From assembly GCA_910589415.1 (NCBI GenBank), contig OU342636.1:41493735-41557734 (forward strand): a stretch of DNA of 64,000 nucleotides. Direction: 5' to 3'. A program made the translations under genes and the position numbers. The notes beneath the pieces were generated by a model that was given only the letters and a program-made list of their open reading frames with translations, had not been told where the DNA came from and ran no database searches. Source of the DNA: Malachius bipustulatus (taxonomy: Eukaryota > Arthropoda > Insecta > Coleoptera > Melyridae). Each line of letters starts with the position of its first letter. Within the stretch, counting starts at the first letter, position 1. Of this stretch, positions 1 through 12,163 are shown in pieces.

Positions 1-1488
1 AGCGCGACAATAATGTGATATAGGAGTATAATATTAGAAGACACAATGAGCGTGTATAGGTATTTCACTAAATTTTTTTTCTATGTTCATTGACTAGAAG
101 AGCAATAAATAAATATCCGGAACATCCCCCTGGAGCTGACAGATATTGGTCTTGGTCATAAACGACAACCGGTTCATTCTACATAATACAAAATTACAAA
201 AATACAATAATTCTCTATCTACATTATATAATTTAAGGAATTCAGTCCTAAATGTTAATTAAAATATGGAAATTGTGATTATTAGATTTATGCGATTTGA
301 TTCTGGTTTATTTTTATACGTCAATTTAAATGAGATAAACTATGTTTCAAAGTTTTGTATCAAATGACCCTAGAATAATTGGAAAAATTATTCGAAAGTT
401 TTCTGTGATAATACTTGATGATGACTACATTAAAAACAAAACCTCGAAAAATACAAACATACCTGCTAGAGTCATAATTCGAAAATCCACAAAAAAAATC
501 ACAATGTTTGTGGAAATTTTGTGGACAAATGGTTATTTAATAACCACTTTTAAACACTTAAGAATAATAATAGCATTATATGTGGGCAAGAATTTTAATT
601 TTATCTTTACCCGTTTGCGAGATACAGTCCTTTAAAAGTAAGTATCGGAGTACATAATTTGAATCGGCGGAACGCTCTACTATTATTGGCCTGACGTCAC
701 TACCTCTGTCTGAATCTGGTGGACCCGCGCCCCACAGTTCTCATGCATAACGCCGTAAACCAGGCATTCCGCTTCCGTGTCGTGTGAGGGGGTTTACGTT
801 AAATGTTATATGCGCACATTATTGCTAAGAAATTTAAAAGTTTAATACAAAATATAAAATTACACGAATATGGAAGAAGATTTTCAAAAGGCCGACTCAC
901 ATAACTTACCTACTGTCGATGTTACAACAATGGTACTTAACACAGTGGTTCTAAAGCAGACCCACTGATAGAGAATATTAGTAGAGAATACTAATATTGC
1001 GGCACCGTGCATTGGATGAATTTGAAAGTCTAGTATCTTTATTAGTTTTTACGTTAGAGCAAAATTATTTTGAAAAAATCTTGGAGCACATTATTATGCT
1101 AAAACTCATTTCGGTGAAATTTGGTTGGTGGGGGGGTGTAGCTCGACGTCAAGCCACACTTCACATGCAAAAAATTAAAAAACATATACCTACGGGGTAA
1201 GTGTTTTCAATGTCTAGTACTACAGTGATCTTGTAAACTACTTCTGTTAGAGGAACGGTTAAATGATTACTTCCCCTACTTAATGGGGAAGTAATGCAGT
1301 TTTATGAATTAAATTGAAGCAACTTTTTTTAATCTCTGGGTTCCTATAGATATTTGACATAAACATTTCGCATATTTCTTTATATTGATATAGCATTCTT
1401 ATTATACTAGGTACTTCTAAATGCAGTTCCATAAGTTGGAGGGCGTGTACATGAAGCTTGAATATTAAGAAAATTCCAATAGTTTTCT
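1..1488. other. Intergenic, no recognisable gene
   Basis: AT-rich sequence with only short chance ORFs (for example 342-635 and 997-1200 on the plus strand), which have biased composition and no family motif. I see no repeat pairing with the rest of the window, no tRNA-like fold and no terminal inverted repeats. The stretch near 660-800 is more GC-rich but not recognisable. Confidence 0.6.
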
Positions 1489-1910
1489 TTTCCGAAAACG
1501 TTTTTTAAACAAAATACGGGGTGTTTAAGTTTCGATTTAATAAACTGGTTTTTATTATATATATCTTTCTACAGAGTGGACCAATAACTCTGAATTTTTG
1601 TATACAGTCTTTCTATTTAATAACCTGTAAATAAAAAATAACCTAAAAAAATTCTGGGTGAAATCGAAGAACCCAGTGGCGTAGAATCTGGGGTCCCATG
1701 ACACCTTATTTTTTTCTCATAAAAAAATTCTGAACCATTATTTTTATTGCGTTTTTGAAATGTCATATTAAAATGCTAAAAAAGCTGAAGTAAACGCAAA
1801 GGAATTATTTTTCGAAAATGTTTCTTAATTGAGATACAGGATGTTGAAAAACCTGTTTTGTAAATGACACTTACACAACGTCTATCTCGGTTAAAAAACA
1901 TTTTCGGAAA
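1489..1910. repeat. Degenerate MITE-like remnant with a triplicated motif
   Basis: A motif close to TTTTCGAAAAYGTTTYTTAA occurs three times: about 1489-1510 (plus), 1809-1830 (plus) and 1890-1910 (minus). The second copy is followed by a GATACAGGATGTTGAAAAA-like string that resembles the termini of the MITE at 60,873-61,433. Paired and inverted subterminal motifs suggest eroded non-autonomous DNA-transposon ends. No transposase is present and the exact boundaries are unclear. Confidence 0.4.
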
Positions 1911-2356
1911 AAAAAAATTCTTAACACTTTAGCTTCATCTGCAGCCTGCAGCTCTTCAATTTATATGGTATTTATGTTTAACTATTAACTAAAAATAATA
2001 AAGATAAAAAATGTAAATAAAAAGTTAAGAGCGCTACATTTGAGTTTTTATCGAAGACAATTTTATTGAGTCCTATCGAAATTTAATAAGTACCTATGAT
2101 GGCTTTTTGTATCAATTTAAAATGGCATTTCCAAAAAGCAATATTAATAATAAAAAAACTATACATGCAGTACACACAGTATAGAGTTAGTAAAAATATC
2201 CTCCCGCGGAATACACTGTGTCTTATTTGCTTAATTAGACATTCACCTAAAAAAATTGATAACTATTCTGTTTTGTCTAAGAGTTCGGTCAGTATTTATA
2301 TTTGGCTATCCTACAGTTTCACTATGGCATCTACCATATAGGAATGGAGGACGTAC
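1911..2356. other. Intergenic, nothing recognised
   Basis: AT-rich DNA. The open frame at 2096-2341 has no recognisable motif and looks like chance. Confidence 0.55.
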
Positions 2357-2859
2357 CTATAGTAACACCAGGGAGGTATTCATTTGCTTTGCAAATACAT
2401 GATTAGCAAAAATAAAGGCACTATAAATCGATATAGGGAGTCCGGTCCTGGTTAGTACCGCGTATAACATGGTAAACAAGCACTAGAAGAAGTGCTGAAG
2501 TGGCCTATCGCGTCGTAGCGTTGCCGACGATACAGAGACGGATCCGAACGAATATAGCTTTCTATATCCTGGGTACGATATGACCCAGACTATAGGGATT
2601 GATGTCACGCTTTTTGGAATGTAAATGCAAAATAAATGTAAAGATCAAAATAATAATCGTGCTACTGTTAATTTCGAAGATATTCCTTGCCCTGATATTG
2701 AATAAAAAATAACAATGCGACCGTAGTGTCAAAGAGGCCTTAGTTGTGACCTTAATATTTGTTTGCAATATCTGTTTTTAGCTTCTTACCCACCCAGTAC
2801 ACCTAATTTCGCTCCTCGATCCCGAAAAAAATTATGGAATAACTTAGGAGACGCGGATG
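2357..2859 (+). repeat. Dispersed ~0.5 kb repeat, copy 1
   Basis: This segment aligns by eye with 5127-5608 in the same orientation. Strong blocks are the start (CTATAGTAACACCAGG, then TATTCATTTGCTTTGCAAAT), a central block (TGTCACGCTTTTTGGAAT), GAAGATATTCCTTGCCCTG, and an end block reading CTTCTTACCCACCCAG then TTTCGCTCCTCGATCCC. The middle ~150 bp is poorly conserved. No ORF is shared and no terminal inverted repeats or TSD are visible, so the class (SINE-like, MITE, LTR piece) is undetermined. Confidence 0.65.
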
Positions 2860-5126
2860 TATATATTTACCAAGAGTTTTAATACTTCCCCATCATCGTT
2901 TGTTCCCTCTAATGAAATGAAATATCTTGCTTGTCGAATACCAAAACCTGCAATACTGCAATGAACAGATATCTGCAATGAACGGGGAAATACCCAAGCA
3001 CCTATAACGTTCAATATGACAACAGCGCTAATGACTTGTGATGTGATGAAGTTGCATGTCTATTATAGATAACACGTAAATTTGAATCAGTTGTTGCATT
3101 GTAAGATTTTTGTTTTTTTGTATAAAATGAAACAAAAAAGAAGAAGAAAGAAGAAAATGTGAAGTGTCAGGTAAACAATATATAAAGTCCCTCTGAATCG
3201 AGGGACTCTAATCAACAACTGTCTGAAATCTGCAATGGTTACGCCAGGATACTAAACCACAACCAGGAATATTATTAATTAATTGTAAGGCAATAATTGA
3301 ATGGTCGAGTTATGAAGTTACTTAAAAAATCAGGATAAAAATGCCTGACGAGGCCCTCTAATTCTTGTAGTTATGTTCTTGCATAATTTCTATTAGAGTT
3401 CTTATAGCTTAAAAAACATTCAATTGCAAATAAATGATTGTACTTACTTACTTTATAATACCTACATTTATTTATTTTCACATTTTTTGTTGGGTATTAG
3501 CAAAACCAAAATAAAATTTAATATACAAAGGAGGGAATTATGTATTTCAAAAAACCCTATAATGATATCTTTTAATAATAATATCCCTTGAAGAATTCTA
3601 TATAAATGTTTTATCTTTCATTGTCGTTAACTTTGACCGACTAATTTCCATCGGCAAATCAATTTATTAATTAAGCCATTTGAGAAAATTTGCTTAAAGA
3701 ATTTGAAGAGCTTCCGAATAATGAAAGTAAAATTGTTTATTCCTCTTATTGGGGTACGGGATACACTATATTGGGGTACACTCGCCTACGGCTCGTATCT
3801 TAACCATCATACTCGCGTATTAATAGCCTTTAGCCTTCATTATAAGCTCGTTGCATAATATACTAATTAAACATTTATTTATTAATTAAATGAATGTAGG
3901 TATGTATAACATAATAAAGTGTGAGCCATAAAAAATTGACTTCTAATCCGCGTTACCAACACAAATTTATGTTCACCACTAAATCGTCCTGGTATTCCCA
4001 CTAAAAAATCACCAGAATTTTGAAAATAGCCTCGTAGGAGAGGGGGGAGGGGTAGCGCCGCATCCGAAAATGGTTGAAAGTTCCAGGTTTTCAAACATTT
4101 TCCAGTAGTTGAAAATTTATTCAATCTTAAAATAAAAAAATTAAAACCAATTTTTGTAGTCAATCAGCTACAGGAATTAACAAAAAAAATTCCGTTCATT
4201 ATTATTATTATCAACCAGCAAAAACAATTTTTTCAAATGAAGTTTCTCAAGTCCTGTTTCTTAATTTACTCATTAACGTACAATACAACATAAATATTAT
4301 GAATGAAAAAAAGAATGAATGAATAACGGGTGGTATTTTATGATTATGATCAATAGCTGTCAGCTCCCGGGATTAATTTATTGCTTTCCTTTTAGTTGGC
4401 TAGTGGCAATAGCGGCATCCTCATACCTACCCTCTTGATGCTATTAGGTATTACATATTGGTATTTCTGAAGATTTAAAACTATGAATCTGTTATTTACT
4501 TTGCTCTATTTAGTCACCCTATCAGATTGTTGAATTATATTTTAAAAATGCGCCATAAATTTCCATTAAATTTATTAAACAAAACATCAAAATAAGAATT
4601 CTCATTGTATTCATAACATATTTTACTTACTTGAACAATGGTGACCAAATTTTATTAGAAGCCATTTAAAAACCCAGTGACCAGAATATCTTAAATTTCC
4701 TCTTACTTCTAATGTCAGTTACAAACGCTCAGAGCAATAAAATTATTTAAATCAAAAAACCGCCGCATTAATTTTGGCGTATTATTTTATACGAGTAGGT
4801 AACTGCATATTATTATAGGTCTACTTAGATAATATTTTTTCAAAGGAAAGATATTTAACCCGTCAATGATCTGACCGGTCAGGTTCTGGTCAGGTTAGAA
4901 CACTTTCTTTGAAAAAACAATTTCAAATGAGCCGTGTTGGGAAACACTTTTTGAGTTCAGATAGTTCAGTTTGTTAGCTGCGTTGAGCTGCACTCCCGCC
5001 TCCCCACTCCGGGAATATTAAAAATGAACTGCACCAGAATTATCTGCTAATTATGTGCTAATTAAGTGCCAAACTCGATGGTTTGTGCTCCTTTATTTAT
5101 ATCTATTTTAGGGGCGGAGAATATAT
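2860..5126. other. Intergenic, no recognisable gene
   Basis: About 2.3 kb of AT-rich DNA with no ORF matching a known family. The 93-residue minus-strand frame at 3882-4163 has no motif I recognise. There is a purine run at about 3134-3158 (AAAGAAGAAGAAAGAAGAAA-like). No inverted or direct repeat of note. Confidence 0.5.
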
Positions 5127-5608
5127 CTATAGTAACACCAGGAAGGTATTCATTTGCTTTGCAAATGCATGGTTAGCCAAAAAAAAAAAACGGCACTAAA
5201 AATAGGTTTTCAGAGTACGGTCATGGCGAGAATTGCGAATAACTACGCCGAGTTTCGGAAGTAACAACTTGACGACAATGCAAACCGCTTCGAAGCGTAC
5301 GGAGCAGGACCTGCATTATATCCGCTTTCTCATATCGTATCCAGAATACAGGGATTAATGTCACGCTTTTTGGAATTCAAATGAAAAATAAATGCAAAAT
5401 TCAAAATAATAATCATGCTACTGTTAATCTCGAAGATATTCCTTGCCCTGAAAATGAAGAAAAAAAATAGAAATATAGTTAAAGAGGCCTTAGTTGTGAC
5501 CTTAATATATTAGTTTGCAATAGTGGTTTTTAGCTTCTTACCCACCCAGCACCCCTATTTCGCTCCTCGATCCCAAAAAAATTGATGAAGCTTAGGATAC
5601 GTGGATGC
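5127..5608 (+). repeat. Dispersed ~0.5 kb repeat, copy 2
   Basis: Second copy of the repeat at 2357-2859, same orientation, about 2.8 kb downstream. The shared blocks occur in the same order but the centre is diverged. It carries a run of 12 A near 5178, where copy 1 has a short A-rich stretch. It is not a simple segmental duplication, because sequence outside the repeat does not match. Confidence 0.65.
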
Positions 5609-6654
5609 AAATATTTTTTTTTTTTTAATTTTTAAAATGGGATAAGTAGTTTTTCGAGCGACATGAACCTGCGTTTTACAAAAAAAGTGAATAGGCAGTT
5701 GTGAGAAAAGACGTGGTTCAGAATTGTATGAACCATCTAAAATATATACAGTGGTTCAGGTCAGCACAAGTATGATGGTTCAGGATGGTACGGTTTTTTT
5801 TGTATAAAATGATAAAAAATAAATCTCTTTTTTCGTGATGTATATGTTCAAAAATATGATATTCGAATAATGACAAATAAATATACGCCGAGAGACGGGC
5901 TCCAACTGCTTATTTAAGCCATGGTTCAGGATGGTATGAAATTTCGACTGGCTCAGGAAGGATAGAAAGATCTATATATATATATATATCGTGGGCAGGT
6001 GAATTTTGGAAAACCACTTTTTCGTGATCTGGGGGTCATGATCGGTGGACATTTGATGAGTTTGGGTGATTTTCGAAAAGTGATGTCGTCCTCAATAGTG
6101 TATTTTTTTATTAAAAAATACACTAATAAAAAGTGGGTAACATTTCCGGAAAAACCGGACATGGAAAAAAATTCAATTTTCCGCTAAAAAGTGCGCTCTA
6201 TCGAGAATATGCGACGTACCAAATTTCAAAAAATTATCTAAAAAAAAAAGAAAAAAAGGGGGTGTACCATGCCTGTGACACACACTGTATATTTTCCAAA
6301 TTAATGTCATAAAGAAGAGAAAATAATCATAAGTAATTTAAGGGTAATATACTTATGTAGTACTTATAGTTATTTTTATTTATAAGATATTTTTTTATCG
6401 CGCCTTATGAAATAAACGAGTTTATAAAATAAATGGCTATATTATGTCGTAAATAATAATTATCAGCTCGAATATAAATAAATTTACATAATGTGTATTG
6501 CAAAATTCATCAGTGATAAAATATCAGTAGTTTTTCACGCATTTTGGATTTGAAAATAAATAACAACAATTAATTATCACTAGATGGTTCAAAATAATGT
6601 AGGTACCAGCAGGTACCTATCTCCAAATTGATCCCCATTATTTATTTATTTATT
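5609..6654. other. Intergenic with short palindrome and AT microsatellite
   Basis: No gene recognised. The string GGTTCAGGATGGTA occurs near 5777 and 5922. A short (AT)n tract lies at about 5971-5989. Near 6099-6124 there is an imperfect hairpin of GTGTATTTTTTTA against TTAAAAAATACAC. These frames overlap two opposite ~65-residue ORFs, neither of which has a family signature. Confidence 0.5.
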
Positions 6655-7038
6655 TATACACTGTGTCCAAGATAAGACTGAACAGCATGGAGATCTCGGA
6701 AACAGGAGAGATACATGCAGGGTCGCTTAAACGGAGAAAAAATTTGTCAACCGGAATGATAAAATGCAATGGCAGAAAGATATTTTTAAAATTATTTTTG
6801 ATTTTAGAGTTATTTTGAAAAAAAAACAAAATTTTCAATTTTAGTTTTTCCAATTTTTTGACGTTATTAATGAAGATTGGGAAAGGCTGAAACCATATTT
6901 TCATTGTAATTATTGACCAGCTTTATTTTTACAATATCGGTTTTCTATCTGACGATTCATATTTGCAGGGCCGGACTGAACTTCGATTTTTTAAATGCGG
7001 CCCTGGATTTTTTTATTGCAAAAATTGAGATATATTTT

Positions 7039-7051
7039 AATTCTAACTTTA
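7039..7051 (+). repeat. 13-bp TSD, left copy (LOA LINE)
   Basis: AATTCTAACTTTA occurs here and again at 9857-9869, immediately after the LINE's tandem (CCAATA)n-like tail. It is therefore the duplicated target of the LINE insertion. Confidence 0.85.
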
Positions 7052-9856
7052 CTAAAAGTTAACTTCTTTATTAAAACTAACTTCTAAAAAGCCAAGCGCG
7101 ACGGATACTGGCAGGACTACACCATGGCTTTGACAACCTACAACAAAGAAATAAGGAAAGCGAAAAGAAAGAGCTTCAGGGAATTTTGTGAGAACATCAC
7201 AACAACACCTGAAGCATCTAGACTACATAAGGCATTAGCGAAGGGCACTGTTCAGGGAACAATGTCACTCAGAAAACTGGATGGTAACTATACAGAAGAT
7301 GAAGAGCAGAGAGCTCTACTTCTGTTAAAAACTCACTTTCCAGGTAGTTCACTGGAAAGAGATCAGACCACCCACGTGAAATTTGGGAAACCAAAAAAGG
7401 AAAATTGGGACACTGCTAGAATAATATGCACTCCTGGAAGGTTGAAGTGGGCCATTGACACCTTTCAACCATTTAAGTCACCCGGAGTGGATGGCATATT
7501 TCCGGCTCTCCTACAAAGAGGACTGGATGATCTCATACCACACCTGGTTAGAATTTTCAGAAGCAGCCTGGCAATGGGATATATACCACAAGCCTGGAGA
7601 AGAGCACGAGTCACCTTTATTCCCAAAGTGGGAAAAAAGGACATCACCCTTCCGAAGTCATTCAGACCCATCTGTCTTACATCATTCCTATTGAAGACAA
7701 TGGAGAAAGTCGTCGACAACTATATAAGAACAGAAACACTGAACAGGGTGCCTTTACACCCAAGTCAGCACGCGTACAGAGCGGGCAGGTCGACAGAGAC
7801 CGCACTGTACGAGCTGACTGAAAAGATTCAGGACACTCTGGAGTACAAGGAAATCGCCATCTGCGCCTTCCTTGATATAGAAGGAGCATTCGACAATACA
7901 AAGCACGATGCTGTCAAGAAAGCCTTGGCAAAAAGGGGAGTAGACAACACAACATCCAAATGGATTCAGAACATGTTGTCTACAAGAACAGTTGAAACCA
8001 ATGTGGGCAAGAACACCATCCAGGTAAATACAACTAAAGGATGCCCACAAGGAGGAGTGCTATCCCCCCTTCTGTGGAGTCTGGTCGTTGACGAACTCCT
8101 CGGGTTACTCACCGAGAACGGCATTACCTGCATTGGGTATGCCGATGACATCGTCATAATAGCCAGAGGTAAATATGAAAGTACTCTCTGCGAAATTATA
8201 CAGAGAGGGTTAAATATAACCCTGAAATGGTGCCAGGAAGTAGGACTAAACATCAACCCTACAAAAACAACACTTGTACCATTCACAAGAAGACTGAAGC
8301 TTCCAAAACTCAAAGCTATACGCTTGAGAAAAGTGGATTTAGAATGGAAGGAAGAAGTTAAATTTCTAGGAGTAACACTAGACAAAAAGCTACTGTGGAA
8401 CCAGCACCTGGACAAAACAGTAAGTAAGGCCACTACCGTTCTCATGGTGTGCAGGAGAATGGCTAGCAGAACATGGGGCTGTAACCCACACATTCTGCGC
8501 TGGATGTACACCATGCTTGTGAGACCTATCATCACATACGGAGCGGTTGCTTGGTACAAAAGAACTAAGCTAGTAACAGCAAAAAAAAGGCTTGAGAAGA
8601 TCCAGAGACTTGCGTGTCTCTGCATCACAGGAGCAATGAGAACCTGCCCAACCGCTGCGTTGGAAGTAATCCTGGATCTGACACCACTACATTTGGTGAT
8701 AGAAAAAAGAGCTGGAGAAGCTCTACTCAGGATGTCAAGAGTAGGAATCAGGAACGTACGGCGAGCCACTGAGGATCGATCCTTGGGTGGCTGTGAGGGG
8801 CTCCTAACACTACCAAAAGACAGAACTGTTAAGAAATTCAGTTTCGAGAGAAACTTCATCACGAAACTGACTACGAAAGAGGAATGGAACAACACCTCCA
8901 ACTGCACTCTCAAAGAAGGTACGATCAAATGGTACACAGACGGCTCTAAGACCGTCGAGGGAACTGGGGCAGGAATCTATGGGCCACGCACCATGTACTC
9001 CAAACCAATGGGAAAATCGCCAACCATACTTCAAGCGGAATTACACGCAATAGAAGTATGTACCCAAATAAACCTCGACAGAAACTACAAAAACAAAGAA
9101 ATAGAAATATTGACGGATAGTCAAGCAGCCATAAAAACGCTGAGCTCTCCGATCATCAGCTCCAATATGGCTTGGGAATGCCTAGGAAAACTTAACGAAT
9201 TAGGCAAGAAAAATAGAATTCACCTCAAGTGGATACCGGGTCATTCCGGAATCGAGGGAAACGAACGTGCCCATTTATTGGCAAGAAAAGGAGCATCGAC
9301 ACCCTTCATAGGACCAGAACCATTCTGTGGCTTCGAAGACACTTTTTTCAAAGCAGAACTCCAAAAGGAAGAAGAAAAACTGAGAGAAACCCATTGGAGG
9401 AACCTCTCAGGGTTGAGACAAGCCAAAGAACTTCTCGGGAATTTTAACCGAGAAAGGTCGAAGATACTCTTCAACCTCAACAAGGAACGTCTCAGAACAC
9501 TGACGGGATTCCTAACGGGACATTGTAAGCTCAAGGAACACCTGAGGAAGTTAGGCATAGAAGAGAATGGCGTCTGCAGATTCTGCGGGAAAGGAGACGA
9601 GACACCACGTCACCTACTGCTCAACTGCGATGCGCTAGAACTGAAAAGAAGTAATGTTCTGGGCCGTCACCAGCTAGAGGCCGGGAACTTACCCGACCTT
9701 GATCCTCTCAAAATCCTGAAGTTTCTTAAGGAAACGGACCTGGAGAGGGTGCTTCACTAAAGGGATTCCACACCAGGCGAAGCACAGTAGAGGGGATACA
9801 ATAGATCTTTTAGGTCGCAGTAACTAGATCACCCTCAATATACCAATACCAATACC
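7052..9856 (+). mobile_element. 5'-truncated LOA-clade LINE with TSD
   Basis: The element is bounded by a 13-bp TSD (7039-7051 and 9857-9869). The 5' end is cut inside the linker between endonuclease and reverse transcriptase, so ORF1 and the endonuclease are missing. The first ~36 bp (7052-7087) are AT-rich filler with no coding match. The 3' UTR runs 9761-9856 and ends in CCAATA-type tandem repeats, a tail style known for LOA/I-type LINEs. Fragments of the same family lie at about 30,186-30,270, 34,095-34,430 and 57,060-57,600. Confidence 0.88.
7088..9760 (+). pseudogene. LOA LINE pol fragment: RT + RNase H
   Basis: The reading frame is open from about 7088, after an in-frame TAA at 7085; the first ATG is at 7124. 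It spans ~890 residues with no internal stop. The encoded reverse transcriptase carries FLDIEGAFD (residue ~261), CPQGGVLSPLLW (~320) and GYADDIVIIA (~350). The RNase H domain carries YTDGSK (~615), TDSQAA (~675) and PGHSGIEGNERAH (~716). A C-terminal Cys-rich motif, CRFCGKGDE with HLLLNC, lies near 830. PQGGVLSPLLW and the RNase H favour the LOA clade; I-clade is the alternative. The RT and RNase H catalytic residues look intact, but without the endonuclease and ORF1 this copy cannot move by itself. The 323-residue ORF on the opposite strand (7966-8937) is a shadow. Confidence 0.88.
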
Positions 9857-9869
9857 AATTCTAACTTTA
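9857..9869 (+). repeat. 13-bp TSD, right copy (LOA LINE)
   Basis: AATTCTAACTTTA, identical to 7039-7051. Confidence 0.85.
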
Positions 9870-9891
9870 ATGATATGTCACACATACCTAT

Positions 9892-9967
9892 TGCTCTTAT
9901 TAAAACTTTTTGAACTTATCGGATTGTGATGATGAGTAATACTAGTTCAAGAAGTTTAATAAGAGCA
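9892..9967. repeat. Internal hairpin of the inverted-repeat element
   Basis: Left arm 9892-9916 (starts TGCTCTTATTAAAAC) and right arm 9944-9967 (ends TAATAAGAGCA) are nearly perfect inverted complements around a ~27-nt loop. It lies in the core of the element bounded by 6655-10,364. Confidence 0.8.
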
Positions 9968-10364
9968 CAGATCCGTATTAAGGGGAAATTCAACTTTCAA
10001 TCAACAAAATTCAAATTCAACAAAAAAGTCGTATTTAAAGAATCGTTTAAAGTTTAGTCCGGCTCTGCAAATATGAACCACCAAATAAAAAAACTGACAT
10101 GGCAAAATTCAAGCTGGTTAATAACTGCAATAAAAATGTGGTTACACTTTTTCCCAATCTTTAATAATAACGTCAATAATAAAAAAACTATAATTGAAAA
10201 TTTTGGTCTTTTCAAAATAACTCGAAAATCAAAAATAATTTGTGAAATATCTTTCTGCAATTGTTCTTCTGGTTGCCCAACTTTTTCCCATTTACTCGAC
10301 CCTGCATCTCTCACGGTTTCCGAGATCCCCATTCTGTTCATTCTTATCTCGAACACAGTGTATA

Positions 10365-10819
10365 ATACCTAAATCTAGATTTGAGATTTTATTGGGTTTT
10401 AGAGGTTCTAATTTAGTTTGCCTCTAATATAGGTTCTTTGTAGAGCAAATTACATGCATGTATTAAAAGATGGGAATGGATAATCTTCACAAGACCTATG
10501 TGATTCGTTGGCTACATTGATTAACAGGACGCTCGAATGAAAGGTGCTCGAATCAATTCAATCTGTACTGTTTTAGACCAGTGCTGAAGCCTTTAAAAAG
10601 GGTAAAAAGTAAAAAAAAGAGGGGGTGAGTTTTTAAGGGTAGAAATAGGTTTATCTCGATTTCCGGCAAAACTAAAAATCCTATAGAAAAAAGTTTAATA
10701 GCAGAGTTGTAGGTAATAAAACAATCTACAATTTTTTCTCACACTTTTTTCACCTAACCTCAAAATTTATGTGAAAAATTCAAATAACCAACATGAATCA
10801 TCGCTAAAACTCATAATAT
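10365..10819. other. Intergenic, nothing firm
   Basis: No gene. The segment around 10,600-10,800 has the style of a degenerate insect DNA-transposon remnant (poly-purine runs, TTTTTTCACCTAACCTC), but I find no partner repeat in the window. Confidence 0.45.
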
Positions 10820-11450
10820 TGTTACGGATTTCCTAACCGTAGGCTCGACGGATAATTGGGAAACACAAATTTACTGTTTAATTTATTTATTTAATGTCCA
10901 CAGTAATTTCAGATTACAATGTTACAAATATCACTACTTCCTATACACAATAACTTTACTTGGTCTATAACACTTAACTACTTTTCACTAGTTACTTAGG
11001 AATACCGCACTGTTCTATATCGCCACTAGTCGCTTGGTTCTTTCGCTTGTTTCTTCGCACACTGCTAGACTAAAACTGACTGAGTTCGCCTGCTTGCTGG
11101 CTATTTATAGGACATCCCTACCTCTGGAAGTAGCTTCTGGAGGGTTTGCTGACGGCTCGCTTCGAGTTCCCGAACAAATCCAAGAGAAAGATCTCGAGAA
11201 TATTCCCTTCCTAGATCTTCGGCTGCCAGACACTCAAACATCCATTTCTGGAACTTCTCCACAGGAAATGACCAGAATTTTCCATTCATTTCCGGCTTCC
11301 AAACGTCCGGTTTGACCCCCCACCACGCGCCCCGGTCAGCACAGAACGCTGTGTCGGGGCCGTCGCCTGTCGATAACTCACTCATGGCTACCGTTGCTCT
11401 GTCCCGCCCACTTTCTAATACAGAATGCACCCTTTTATTTATTCGTAACA
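10820..11450 (-). repeat. LTR of defective Ty3/gypsy element (3' LTR)
   Basis: The 631-bp segment starts TGTTACGG and ends CGTAACA on the plus strand, giving TGTTACG...CGTAACA termini in element (minus) orientation. It directly follows the pol remnant in element order, so it is the 3' LTR. No second copy is found upstream of gag (beyond 13.46 kb), so the 5' LTR is missing. No purine-rich tract directly precedes it, consistent with a deletion that ate into the internal 3' end. Confidence 0.75.
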
Positions 11451-12158
11451 CTATTTTAATGAAGAAGAAACACTGGTCGCTGCACAGGTCTCGCAACGCC
11501 TACACCAGTCTTCGACATCGTTTCTACATTTTACCCAATAGAAGCGCTGACGAACTTTCTCCAAAGTCTTGTTCACGCCCAAATGGCCACCGGATATTCC
11601 CTCATGGATTTCTCTCAAGACCTCAGGTACTCGCTTCTTCGGTAGCACCAATTGTTGCACCTCCCGCTTGGCATCTGGACTTTCCCAAAATCTTCGCAAT
11701 AACCCGTTGATTACGTTTAGAGAGTTCCACTGGGCCCAGAGTGCCTTAAATTCCGGTCCTTTGGCAGCAATATCTCCCCACTCTGGTCTACATTGGCCTG
11801 ACTCTTTCCTTTCGGCAATAGGACCAATGTTTGGGTCCTCCAGCTGTTCTCGTCTCAGCTCCTCCGTTGTCCAGTTGTCAGGGACCTCAACGGCGACGAT
11901 CTTTATACTGAGAGCCTGTTGTTGTAGCTCGACTCTCTTGCAGTGCTTGCAGTCCTCCTTGCATGGTCTCCGGGATAGAGTGTCTGCATTTCCATGGATT
12001 CTCCCAGACCGGTGGATGATCTCAGCATCATACTGCTTCTCCATCCATCTTTCATTCCTTCGTTCATTCATTCGTTCTTCAAGCTTACCATCTAGGAGAA
12101 GGCTGTCACTGGATTTCCGCAGAAGTGTTACCGTGTATGGCCTGGGGTTTGGATGTAC
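11451..12158 (-). pseudogene. Ty3/gypsy pol remnant (deleted)
   Basis: In the minus orientation the frame opens next to the gag stop (pol is in the -1 frame) and encodes a short pol start. After a (GAAT)n-like stretch around 12,045-12,080 it jumps straight to the end of RNase H (RSGRIHGNADTLSRRPC). It continues to the integrase zinc-binding region, with HEGISGGHLGVNKT and RRCETCA giving an H-H-C-C pattern, and ends about 10 codons later at the LTR. Protease, reverse transcriptase, most of RNase H and the integrase catalytic core are absent. It cannot encode a working polymerase. Two deletions, one at the simple-repeat stretch and one at the LTR edge, explain the structure. Confidence 0.8.
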
Positions 12159-12163
12159 ATCAG

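Larger units (their letters stand above)
6655..10364. mobile_element. Long inverted-repeat element interrupted by a LOA LINE
   Basis: The left arm (about 6655-6977) and right arm (about 10,056-10,364) are inverted copies of each other. Both outer ends read TATACACTGTGT inward and both inner ends read GCCGGACT/AGTCCGGC. Shared internal landmarks include GATCTCGGAAAC, GCAGAAAGATATTT, ATTATTTTTGATTTT and GAGTTATTTTGAAAA. Between the arms, once the LINE is removed, only about 270 bp remain and no transposase is present, so this looks like a non-autonomous foldback or MITE-type element. Ends with TATA or TA suggest a TA-targeting (Tc1/mariner-like) family. That assignment is inference. Confidence 0.75.

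Noticed and set aside
342..635. 97-residue plus-strand ORF
   Set aside because: AT-driven composition (Ile, Lys, Phe, Asn rich), no motif and no repeat partner.
3344..3370. CTGACGAGG as a hammerhead core
   Set aside because: No following stem II and GAAA in the required spacing.
7966..8937. 323-residue minus-strand ORF
   Set aside because: It lies wholly antisense to the LOA RT/RNase H frame, which carries all expected motifs. The antisense protein has no domain.
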